The notes beneath the pieces are model-generated. The model did no database searches. It was not told the DNA's origin and saw only the letters and a program-made list of their open reading frames with translations. Of a stretch of 64,000 nt of DNA, positions 33,507-40,731 are shown one piece after another (the stretch's first letter is position 1; every line of letters starts with the position of its first letter). A program made the position numbers and the translations under genes. Source of the DNA: Bacillus sp. FJAT-27916 (GTDB taxonomy: Bacteria > Bacillota > Bacilli > Bacillales > Pradoshiaceae); the NCBI RefSeq assembly GCF_001183965.1, contig NZ_LFZV01000001.1:1346438-1410437 (forward strand). The letters run 5' to 3'.

Positions 33507-34428
33507 TTGATTTCGATTGAAAAAGCAGCTATTTGGGATGCTGAAAAGCTAACAGAAATAATGAAAAAAAACCTTTGATGAAAAAGCAAGGAGATGGTCA
33601 GTTAATCTAGAAATGCGAGATTACAATCTTCAACCTCCTGGATATTCTTCCATTGAGATGACTAGATATATGATGGAAGAATTAGTTTATTACAAAATAG
33701 TATATAACAAAGTGATTGTCGGCGGCATCATTGTGACGATAACAGGAAAGTCCTTTGGAAGGATAGACCGCATATTCGTTGATCCAGCTTACCAGGGGAG
33801 AAAGATCGGTTCAAGAGTAATGGAATTAATAGAAGAGGAATTTCCAAGGGTGAGAACCTGGGATCTTGAGACTTCCAGCAGACAAGTGAACAATCATCAT
33901 TTCTACGAGAAGATGGGGTACGAGACTACCTTTAAAACCGAGGATGAATACTGCTACATAAAGAGAAAAGGAAGTGCGGCCGGAGAAGAGAAGCTAATTG
34001 TAAATAAAGTCCTTTCGAAAACCCAATATGAAAGCTGCCAAATGGAAAAAAACGAGTATTATCAAGTGAATATGGAAGGGAGTTCATATACGAACAGTAA
34101 CCTGATGAATATGCATATAAGTAACTGTAATCTTAGTCACTCAAGGTTTCAAAATATTAATTTAAAGCATTCATTTTATGCCGATTTAAACCTATCCTAC
34201 AGCAAACTGAGGTTTGTTACGTTAGCGGGCGTCCAATTTATCGATACAAATCTTGGGGAAGATGAGAAACCGCTCTTTTTTGAAAGATGTGACCTTCAAG
34301 GAACGAAGATTAGCAGCAGTAACTTAAGAAATTTACAAATTACGGACAGTGACATAACAGGAATGACGATCAATAATATCTCTGTAGAAAAACTGCTTGA
34401 AGTGTATGAACGAGAAGGGAACAAATAA
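33507..34428 (+). pseudogene. GNAT acetyltransferase with C-terminal pentapeptide repeats, frameshifted in an A8 run
   Basis: A TTG at 33507 (AAGGGTGG eight bases upstream) opens MISIEKAAIWDAEKLTEIMKK, a normal GNAT N-terminus, but the frame stops at 33578. One base fewer in the A8 run (33564-33571) reads on as TFDEKARRWSVNLEMRDYN into the long frame that ends at 34428. The GNAT core has RIFVDPAYQGRKIGSRVMELIEEE's start (acetyl-CoA loop QGRKIG) and HHFYEKMGY; residues ~150-270 are pentapeptide-like repeats (SNLMNMHISNCNLSHSRF, ADLNLSYSKLRF). An internal ATG at 33613 alone would lack the first GNAT strand. Possibly dead, possibly rescued by slippage. Confidence 0.7.
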
Positions 34429-34498
34429 GGACTCTTTTTTGGTATCTATAACGGTTGATTTTTGATTTGATGATTTTAAAAGAATAGGGGCAAATGGA

Positions 34499-35320
34499 AT
34501 GGAACGAGCTCATTATCATTTAACAGAACGGAGCAAACGAATTCTTCAATTAGCTGCTAAATATAATCAAGATGTGATTGAACACCATCATTTGTTCATC
34601 GCCGCTTGCAGGGAAGCTGCAGGCGTTTGCGGGGAATTACATGTCTATTTACATAAGCAATTAGGGAATCAATTTCTGAATTTCATGAAAGAGCAAGATG
34701 AAAAGGATAAGGGGAGGGCTAGCCAGTCCAATTTATCACTTGTCTTAGAAAAAGCAGACGAAAAAAGACAGTACTACCGTCAAACCCTTATAAATGAAGG
34801 CCATATCATTCAAAGCATTCTAGAAACCGATTCAAGCTTAAATGATTGGTTAACCGAGGAAATGAAAGAAGCTATTATCGATATTGCTTGTGTGCCTAGG
34901 GATATGGTTGTTCATCTCGGAAAATATCAGAGCAAAAGTCATATAGGGTATAAGAATTCCATCCGGAGAGCAGTGCATGCAGATCTTCCGGAGTTGAAAC
35001 AGTTCATTAAGAGTGAATTTGGCGACCGCTGGATCAAACGGATAAATCATCTTCCTGCCAGCGGTCAACTTTCCGTATTTCTTGCGGAATATAATGGGGA
35101 AATCATAGGTTTTGCATGCTTTGATGTAGAGAAGAAAGGGATGTTTGGTCCAATGGGAACCTCAAACCACATTCGTTTACATTCAGTCGGAAAAGAATTG
35201 CTGCATCGCAGCTTAATGGACATGGCTGACAGAGGCTATGCTTATGCTGTAATCGAACAAGCTGGACCGATTGAATTTTATGAAAAGGCATGCGGTGCCA
35301 AGCTTATTCCTTGGTTCTAA
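34499..35320 (+). CDS. Clp-N-like domain fused to a GNAT acetyltransferase
   Basis: Residues ~5-125 resemble a Clp repeat (ClpA/B/C N domain): LTERSKRILQLAAKYNQ, IEHHHLFIAACREAAGVCGEL, a linker, then LEKADEKRQYYRQTLINEGH and IIQSIL. Residues ~158-273 form a GNAT domain: IRRAVHADLPELKQFI, LAEYNGEIIGFACFD, LHSVGKELLHRSL and a closing AVIEQAGPIEFYEKACGAKLIPWF. Clp-N domains bind substrates or adaptors of AAA+ proteases, so this may be an acetyltransferase recruited to, or mimicking, protease substrates; that is inference. AGGGG lies eight bases before ATG. The 3' end overlaps the next leftward gene by 17 bases. Confidence 0.75.
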   Translation: MERAHYHLTERSKRILQLAAKYNQDVIEHHHLFIAACREAAGVCGELHVYLHKQLGNQFLNFMKEQDEKDKGRASQSNLSLVLEKADEKRQYYRQTLINEGHIIQSILETDSSLNDWLTEEMKEAIIDIACVPRDMVVHLGKYQSKSHIGYKNSIRRAVHADLPELKQFIKSEFGDRWIKRINHLPASGQLSVFLAEYNGEIIGFACFDVEKKGMFGPMGTSNHIRLHSVGKELLHRSLMDMADRGYAYAVIEQAGPIEFYEKACGAKLIPWF

Positions 35321-35542
35321 AGAATATCCTTGAAATAAGCTGAAGAATAAAATAGAAAAAGACCAGATTGAGCAGGAAACCCCATACATGTAGTGACATA
35401 CCTGGATTCCGATATGTTTCAGCGATATCAACGGGGAAGCCATATATACTTCCCCCGGTTTCTTTGGAGCTCACATTCATTAAGGCAGTGATGATTGTTA
35501 TTATCATACTGATCATCCAAATGGCGTTTTCTTCATTTTCAT
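35304..35542 (-). pseudogene. Small membrane protein gene with an apparent one-base frameshift
   Basis: AAGGAG nine bases before ATG 35542 opens MKMKKTPFG and then TGA. One base out of frame the sequence continues WMISMIITIITALMNVSSKE, a soluble loop (IYGFPVDIAETYRNPG) and a second helix, ending RIFFRTKE at 35304. Basic start, two helices and a well-placed ribosome site make a joined ~78-residue protein more credible than a GTG-started version of the downstream frame (35615), which has no ribosome site and a hydrophilic start. One base may be missing near 35515. Confidence 0.5.
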
Positions 35543-35574
35543 TAGCTGAATCTCCTTGTATGGAAGGCTGGATT

Positions 35575-35871
35575 TTAGACAAAGGAAGGAGCGGCAATAA
35601 GCAGAAGGACAGCACAAGATACTAAGAAAATGCTCGCATTCTTAGACAGCTTCGTCATTCCTTTTCCTTTATAGAAACCGGAGAATTGAAGTTTATTTCT
35701 ATACAAGACAAAGAGAATGAGAAGGATGGCTATCCCGACAGGCATGCCGCCGTTCGTGTTGGCTATCTCAAAGCCAAAACTTGCATATAGAGTAAATACG
35801 ATGCTGCTTAATAATCCGCCAATAATGAGAAGAATAGCTAAAATACGAATCAATTCCAAGGAAAGTCTCAA
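35575..35871 (-). CDS. Small membrane protein (98 aa)
   Basis: Three hydrophobic segments: residues 7-30 (LIRILAILLIIGGLLSSIVF), 42-57 (MPVGIAILLILFVLYR) and 80-96 (SIFLVSCAVLLLIAA). TTG start at 35871 with AAAGGAG eight bases before. The family is not recognised. It lies just upstream of, and probably in one transcript with, the frameshifted small membrane gene, so the pair may once have encoded a two-protein membrane complex. Confidence 0.6.
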   Translation of the reverse strand: MRLSLELIRILAILLIIGGLLSSIVFTLYASFGFEIANTNGGMPVGIAILLILFVLYRNKLQFSGFYKGKGMTKLSKNASIFLVSCAVLLLIAAPSFV

Positions 35872-35956
35872 CAGAAGGTCTCCTTTCTGAAAGAAATGGT
35901 AAAATTTGATAAAACTAGTTTAGCATAAGGATTGTCTGTTGAGAACAGATAACTGG

Positions 35957-36382
35957 TTATTCCTTCGTTATGGATGGAACAACTTTTATTGTTGGTACAG
36001 AAGTCGATAGCACCTCAATGGAATGCTCGATACAGTGTATGCCATAATGATGCATGCTTTCGATAATCGTCTTTTCTAAGCAGGATGAACGAATAAAGGA
36101 ATCCATGAATGATGATTGTTGATAAAGCCGGAAGGATTCTCCCTGAAAGACGGCATCTTCATCCCAAAGTGTGTAATCATCATAGGTAACGGAATAGGTG
36201 ATATAGGAAGGGAAATCGATGTGGATGGTTGTAACAGGCTCATTCGGCGCCACGAGCAGGGAGGTGTCATGATCACTTCCGTAGACGGTAATTCTTAAGG
36301 CTGTTTCATTCGTGCGCGGTTCGGATATATTGACGAAAGCAAAGCCATAATCCTTCATGCTTAATAGAGTGCTGATTTCCAT
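35957..36382 (-). CDS. Unrecognised 141-residue protein
   Basis: Soluble, mostly beta-predicted first half (FAFVNISEPRTNETALRITVYG, PVTTIHIDFPSYITYSVTYDD) and a helical segment (FIRSSCLEKTIIESMHHYGIHCIEHSIEVL, shown in part), with no signal peptide. AAAAAGGAG lies ahead of the ATG at 36382, good evidence of translation. I do not recognise the family. It is monocistronic with a terminator behind the divergent side at 36432. Confidence 0.6.
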   Translation of the reverse strand: MEISTLLSMKDYGFAFVNISEPRTNETALRITVYGSDHDTSLLVAPNEPVTTIHIDFPSYITYSVTYDDYTLWDEDAVFQGESFRLYQQSSFMDSFIRSSCLEKTIIESMHHYGIHCIEHSIEVLSTSVPTIKVVPSITKE

Positions 36383-36431
36383 TCTCTTTTTTCTCCTTTT
36401 TACTTTTCACTATACCAAAATCAGGAAAATA

Positions 36432-36467
36432 AAAAGCGTGTTTTCACGAATTAGAAAACATGCTTTT
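36432..36467. terminator. Bidirectional hairpin terminator-like element
   Basis: AAAAGCGTGTTTTC (36432-36445) pairs with GAAAACATGCTTTT (36454-36467) with one G-T pair, with A/T tracts on both sides. It lies upstream of the leftward 141-residue gene and before a dead LysR remnant, so what it terminates is unclear. Confidence 0.7.
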
Positions 36468-36590
36468 TCGTCATCATTTATGCATTTATTGCAATGAAGA
36501 AAGACTCTGGTCTAAAGATGACATTATTCTGTGCCTGCTCGATGATGTGAGCAATCCAGCCAACTATGCTAGCTTGCAGTGATAGTCTAG

Positions 36591-37025
36591 GTTCCGAAGC
36601 ATTCGGAGGTTCATTACGAAACGCTTTACAATGAGCATGTGCTCTTGATTGCCCGGCATGATGGCATGGACGCTGAAATGGCCACCATGCCTGATGAGAA
36701 GGTGCTGATCAAGAATTTTCTTCTAACGATTAATCACCCCGTTTATTGGGAGGGATTAAAGAAGCAAATCCGTTTGAAATATCCAAAGGTGAAGATGATG
36801 AAGGTGTCCCAGATTCATATTACGAAACGATTTATCATCGAAGGGCTTGGGGTTTCCTTTTTGCCGGCCTCGACGGTCAGAAGGGAGCTCTTGGAGGGCA
36901 GTGTCATGGAAGTGCCTTGCTATGCATTATCCAATCTTCCGAATGCCGGGACATATGCAATCATAAAGGAAAGGGATGCGAAGACCATCGAATTTATGGA
37001 ATTTTTGAAAACGTATCGGTTATGA
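36591..37025 (+). pseudogene. LysR-type regulator, C-terminal effector-domain remnant
   Basis: The open frame reads VPKHSEVHYETLYNEHVLLI, IARHDG, then MPDEKVLIKNFLLTINHPVYW, VSQIHITKRFIIEGLGVSFLP and ends KERDAKTIEFMEFLKTYRL. These are the second half of a LysR substrate-binding domain (the FIIEGLGVSFLPA motif is diagnostic). The DNA-binding domain and first half are missing: a stop codon lies at 36588 and no helix-turn-helix is found upstream. An ATG at 36639 could still give a 128-residue fragment, but I consider it a relic. Confidence 0.75.
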
Positions 37026-37115
37026 GAAACTCCTATTCTTTCATTGGATTGTTTCGTATAATTAAAGTGTAATAATATTCCAATAGATGTGTTGTTCAAT
37101 GAAGTCAGGGAATTT

Positions 37116-37793
37116 ATGAAGAAGAAATGGCTTATTGGCATAGTCGTCATGATGATCTTGTTGGTTTGCAGTTCTATTTATTTCTACCGGGCCATATATG
37201 GGGATGAGGAACAGATGATGGCTGCAGCAAAGGCGCTGGAAGAGGAAATGGAGGACAAATACGGAATCCATATCATCGAGAGTGATGGGTTTTATACGCA
37301 TATGGTTGGATATGCGGCGACTCTGACTGCAGAGGATGGCATCACCTTTGATGCCTGGTGGAGGCCGGATTCCAAAGATGGCAGCGTAGATTTTTATGAG
37401 GAAGAAGTTTGGCGAAAGAAAGGGCTGTCTGTATGGGGGCATGCCGATCAATATGTCCCGTATGTGGAAAAGGTTGATTTGAATGTTGGATACAGAAATG
37501 AGGAAGTGAATCATATTCCTTTGCTAACACAAGCAATTGATGAGGTGAAAGATACGTTATGGTTAACGCTCTATGTGGATTTGAAAGTACCTTATCGTGA
37601 ATCGGAAGCAAAGAAGATAGAGGAAGGAATCTACCATTATTATGAGGATTTGCAGAATAAGGGGGCAGATGGGGTTGAATTGATTGTTCGCCATAAGGAT
37701 GATTCTGGCTCTTATATGATTTCCCCTGACGAGCATGGGAAGCTTCCTGAAATCTCAAGTGTGGAAGATATTTCGAGCAAGTTTGATGAATAA
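37116..37793 (+). CDS. Unrecognised membrane-anchored protein (225 aa)
   Basis: Begins MKKKWLIGIVVMMILLVCSS, a signal anchor without a lipobox, then a ~200-residue soluble extracytoplasmic domain (YGIHIIESDGFYTHMVGYAA, FDAWWRPDSKDGSVDFYEEE trimmed). Acidic, Tyr/Trp-rich, ends SSVEDISSKFDE. ATG 37116 follows AGGGAA; the frame extends nine codons upstream without a ribosome site. No family recognised; proteins of this build are common Bacillus surface hypotheticals. The PH-domain membrane gene 59 bases later may be co-transcribed. Confidence 0.65.
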   Translation: MKKKWLIGIVVMMILLVCSSIYFYRAIYGDEEQMMAAAKALEEEMEDKYGIHIIESDGFYTHMVGYAATLTAEDGITFDAWWRPDSKDGSVDFYEEEVWRKKGLSVWGHADQYVPYVEKVDLNVGYRNEEVNHIPLLTQAIDEVKDTLWLTLYVDLKVPYRESEAKKIEEGIYHYYEDLQNKGADGVELIVRHKDDSGSYMISPDEHGKLPEISSVEDISSKFDE

Positions 37794-37852
37794 GTTGAAA
37801 AGTTAACTAGCTGCCATAAGTAGAAAATACTTGTTTGAAAGGAAGGGTGTAG

Positions 37853-38293
37853 ATGTATTTTCCATCCAAGAGAGATCGATGGATGACGGTCATTTTGTGG
37901 CTGTTTGCTATAATGTTTATCGTTCCGCCTATTTTCTTCCCGGAATTGGGTGTTTGGATGGTACCAGAATTCCTTGACCAGCAATGGATTCGGAACATAT
38001 TCCTGCTCCCAATCGGTTTCTTCCTCATCTGGATTTGGTTCAAAACGGGCTATACCATTGAACGGGATATACTCACTATTCAATATGGCCCCTATAAGAA
38101 GAGAATCAAGATTGAGGAAATCCATAGCATAAGAGAAACAAGAAACCCATTCACTGCCCCCGCTTTGTCTATGGAAAAATTAGAGATTCATTATGCCAGC
38201 CATCATTTCGTTGTTATTTCCCCAGAAAATCAAACAGCGTTCTGCCATCAACTAAGAAAGCAAAACGCAAATATTAAAACCGATTCCGCTTAG
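37853..38293 (+). CDS. Bacterial PH-domain membrane protein (DUF1200/bPH_4)
   Basis: Two N-terminal membrane helices (about residues 11-30 and 46-63) are followed by a cytoplasmic bacterial PH-like domain: TGYTIERDILTIQYGPYKKR, IKIEEIHSIRETRNPFTAPA and LEIHYASHHFVVISPENQ. The pattern 'Y.I....L.I.YGP....I.I..I.SI..T..P..APALS' is that of DUF1200 proteins, whose function is unknown. GAAAGGAAGGG lies before the ATG. Confidence 0.8.
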   Translation: MYFPSKRDRWMTVILWLFAIMFIVPPIFFPELGVWMVPEFLDQQWIRNIFLLPIGFFLIWIWFKTGYTIERDILTIQYGPYKKRIKIEEIHSIRETRNPFTAPALSMEKLEIHYASHHFVVISPENQTAFCHQLRKQNANIKTDSA

Positions 38294-38294
38294 A

Positions 38295-38332
38295 AGAATT
38301 GGCTGCAAGCTCATAGGTTTGCAGCCAATTCT
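38295..38332. terminator. Convergent-gene hairpin
   Basis: AGAATTGGCTGCAAGC pairs with GTTTGCAGCCAATTCT (16 positions, one G-T) between the converging PH-domain and VOC genes; the VOC stop codon is in the loop. T tracts are weak on both sides. Confidence 0.65.
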
Positions 38333-38697
38333 ACTTTTATCCTGTCCGGATCCTCGAAAAAAACAGCATAATGCTCAGAACCGCCTGCATAAGGATGACG
38401 GTCCTCATAAAGTATCGGTATCCCCTTTTCCCTCAGTTTTCTCGTCATCTCATCCACATGCTTGGACGATTTAGCAGTGAAGGCGAGATGATTGAGACCG
38501 GTCCGTCCCCGGTGATACGGAATATCCATGAATCGTTCTTCAGTTTGCACAAAGACAAGATAGGTATTCCCCTCTTTATAACTGAATCCCTTATCCCATT
38601 TTTGGAAAGGTTCATATCCCAATTCCTCCAAGAACCATCCCCAAAATACCTCCGAATTCTTTAAATTACGAACATTGATTTCGATATGATGAAGCAT
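38311..38697 (-). CDS. VOC/glyoxalase-fold family protein
   Basis: The 128-residue protein has two beta-alpha-beta-beta-beta modules: LHHIEINVRNLKNSEVFWGW and TGLNHLAFTAKSSKHVDEM. It ends YAVFFEDPDRIKVEL, as in the glyoxalase/bleomycin-resistance superfamily. Metal ligands may be His3/His4, His in GLNHLAF and the final Glu, but reaction and substrate cannot be deduced. GGGAGGGAG precedes the ATG. Monocistronic. Confidence 0.85.
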   Translation of the reverse strand: MLHHIEINVRNLKNSEVFWGWFLEELGYEPFQKWDKGFSYKEGNTYLVFVQTEERFMDIPYHRGRTGLNHLAFTAKSSKHVDEMTRKLREKGIPILYEDRHPYAGGSEHYAVFFEDPDRIKVELAANL

Positions 38698-39057
38698 ATT
38701 CTCCCTCCCTCTTAAATTCCATTATAGCAAGTAAACAATAGAAGGGGAGTGTAAGCGGAAAGAACCATCCTGATGAAGTAGTAAGAACATATTCTTAGTG
38801 ACACACTAAGCCTTCAGAATGGGCTTATTCTGCGGAAGCCTGTCATTTTTGAACGAAAAACAGGATTATCCCAATAGATAGACCTAAGGCTTGTGGTGGA
38901 AACAAGTACTTATGTCAGATGGAAAATTAAGTAAACAAATTGTATGCTTGAATAAGAGGAATCCATCACGAAACTCCCTCTATTAGACCCTTCCCCCGTG
39001 TCTTCATTTCACCATCCTAACCGTTCGTATGCCAATTCAATAAAGAGGAGGAACGAT
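38698..39057 (+). promoter_or_regulatory. Structured upstream region of the muropeptide recycling operon
   Basis: Contains several hairpins in series: CTTAGTG/CACTAAG (38794-38810), CAGAAT/ATTCTG (38815-38832) with the alternative TAAGCC/GGCTTA (38807-38827), and CCTG..TTTTT/AAAAA..CAGG (about 38839-38864). AAGCCT (38836-38841) can also pair with AGGCTT (38887-38892). Mutually exclusive pairings suggest a regulated leader, but there is no clear terminator or promoter. Confidence 0.35.
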
Positions 39058-40713
39058 ATGAAAAAAGCCACCCCGATTCTGCTTAGCACCTTGGTTGCTG
39101 TTTCTATATTTATTCCGTCCGGAGGTCAAACGATGACAAATGCAAAAGGACATTCCGAGCCCGCCCATTATTGGGATGAGCCCGGACGCATGCTGCCGAT
39201 TCTCATTCCTTCAAGTGCACGAATGGCCGGCATGAAGCAGTCGGCCCTGGATGATATTGATCAAGCAATCGGCCAGTATATTGAGAGCGGCTTAACCCCT
39301 GGTGCAGTCACCTTTGTTGCCAGAAGCGGCCATATCGTTCAAAAGGATGCTTATGGCTATTCGGCTGTTTATACGGACGATAAGTTCACCGAGATGGACA
39401 AGCCAATTGTAATGAAAACAGACACGATATTTGACGTAGCTTCTATTAGTAAGCTTTTTACGACAACGGCTGTCATGATGCTATATGAGCAAGGATTCTT
39501 CCAGCTGGATGACCCTGTTGCCATGCATCTGCCAGAGTTTTCGGCAAAAGGCAAGGAGGATATCACTATCAGGCAGCTATTGACTCATACGTCTGGATTT
39601 GCGGCCGGGAAGGCTTTGTATGCAGAGGAGGGTACGCGGGAAAGCCGCATTCAATCTGTACTAGGTCATGGATTGATCAATGAACCAGGGACAACCTATT
39701 TATACAGTGATTTAAACATGATTACACTGGGAGCCTTGGTGGAGAAATGGAGCGGTCTCAGGCAGGATGAATTTGTGAAGAAAGCAATCACAGAGCCGCT
39801 TGGCATGAAGGATACGATGTATAATCCTCCCGCAAATCTAAAGCAGCGTATCGCTGCAACCGAATATCAGCCAAAGATTGGCCGCGGTCTGGTCTGGGGT
39901 GAGGTGCATGATGAGAATGCATGGTCGCTTGACGGGGTGGCCGGTCATGCCGGCGTTTTCTCGACAGCGAAGGATTTAGCGATTCTTACCCATGCCTATC
40001 TGAATGACGGGAAATACGGCAAGATGCGCATTCTGAAGAAGAAAACGATTGATTTGATTATGAAGAACTATAACACCGCATTTCCGGGCAATGAACATGG
40101 CCTTGGCTTTGAACTGAATCAGGGCTGGTATATGGATTCGCTTGCGGACACATTCTCTGCCGGTCATACAGGTTATACAGGAACCGCACTTGTGATGAGT
40201 CCTTCTAATCAAACGATTGCCATTGTTCTCACAAACCGAGTACACCCGACCCGTAATACGCCTTCTATTAATCCAATTAGGCGAAGCTTTGCCAGAGAGG
40301 TCGGCGACAGCATTCCAGTGAAGGTCAAGAAGGGAAGCCATACGTGGTTTGCAGGCTATGGCGATCAATTGCACCATACGCTGACTGCCAAGGTGAACAC
40401 GAAAGAGAAGGCGGAGTTAAGCTTCGGCACCTGGTTCAGGATTGAAGAAGGAAGCGATAACGGCTATGTGGAAATATCCTCAGACGGGAAGACGTATACA
40501 AGCGTGAAACAATTTACCGGTAAAAGCGATGATTGGGAAAAGGAAAAAATTCAGATTCCCGCTGGGACGAAATCCATCCGTTTCTCCTACAAGACAGATG
40601 CAAGCGTCAATGGACGGGGCTGGTATGTACAGGATGCGAGCTTAAAGGGGAAGCATGGCAAGAAACAGCCGCTGACATTTGAAGCAGATGGATTTGAGCG
40701 CAGAAATGATTAA
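39058..40713 (+). CDS. amiE: N-acetylmuramoyl-L-alanine amidase of the beta-lactamase fold (AmiE), with extra C-terminal domain
   Basis: By position and order it matches B. subtilis AmiE (YbbE), which removes peptides from MurNAc in cell-wall recycling. A signal peptide is followed by a serine beta-lactamase/PBP fold: SISK (S129-K132), the YSDLN motif (Tyr in the YxN position) and HTGYTG in place of KTG. Residues ~420-535 form an additional beta-sandwich domain (AGYGDQLHHTLTAKVNTKEK, FGTWFRIEEGSDNGYVEISS) like the domains that follow M6/InhA proteases. That makes it about 110 residues longer than the usual ~440. ATG 39058 follows GAGGAGG. Confidence 0.82.
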   Translation: MKKATPILLSTLVAVSIFIPSGGQTMTNAKGHSEPAHYWDEPGRMLPILIPSSARMAGMKQSALDDIDQAIGQYIESGLTPGAVTFVARSGHIVQKDAYGYSAVYTDDKFTEMDKPIVMKTDTIFDVASISKLFTTTAVMMLYEQGFFQLDDPVAMHLPEFSAKGKEDITIRQLLTHTSGFAAGKALYAEEGTRESRIQSVLGHGLINEPGTTYLYSDLNMITLGALVEKWSGLRQDEFVKKAITEPLGMKDTMYNPPANLKQRIAATEYQPKIGRGLVWGEVHDENAWSLDGVAGHAGVFSTAKDLAILTHAYLNDGKYGKMRILKKKTIDLIMKNYNTAFPGNEHGLGFELNQGWYMDSLADTFSAGHTGYTGTALVMSPSNQTIAIVLTNRVHPTRNTPSINPIRRSFAREVGDSIPVKVKKGSHTWFAGYGDQLHHTLTAKVNTKEKAELSFGTWFRIEEGSDNGYVEISSDGKTYTSVKQFTGKSDDWEKEKIQIPAGTKSIRFSYKTDASVNGRGWYVQDASLKGKHGKKQPLTFEADGFERRND

Positions 40714-40731
40714 ACATTAGGGAGGGAATGA

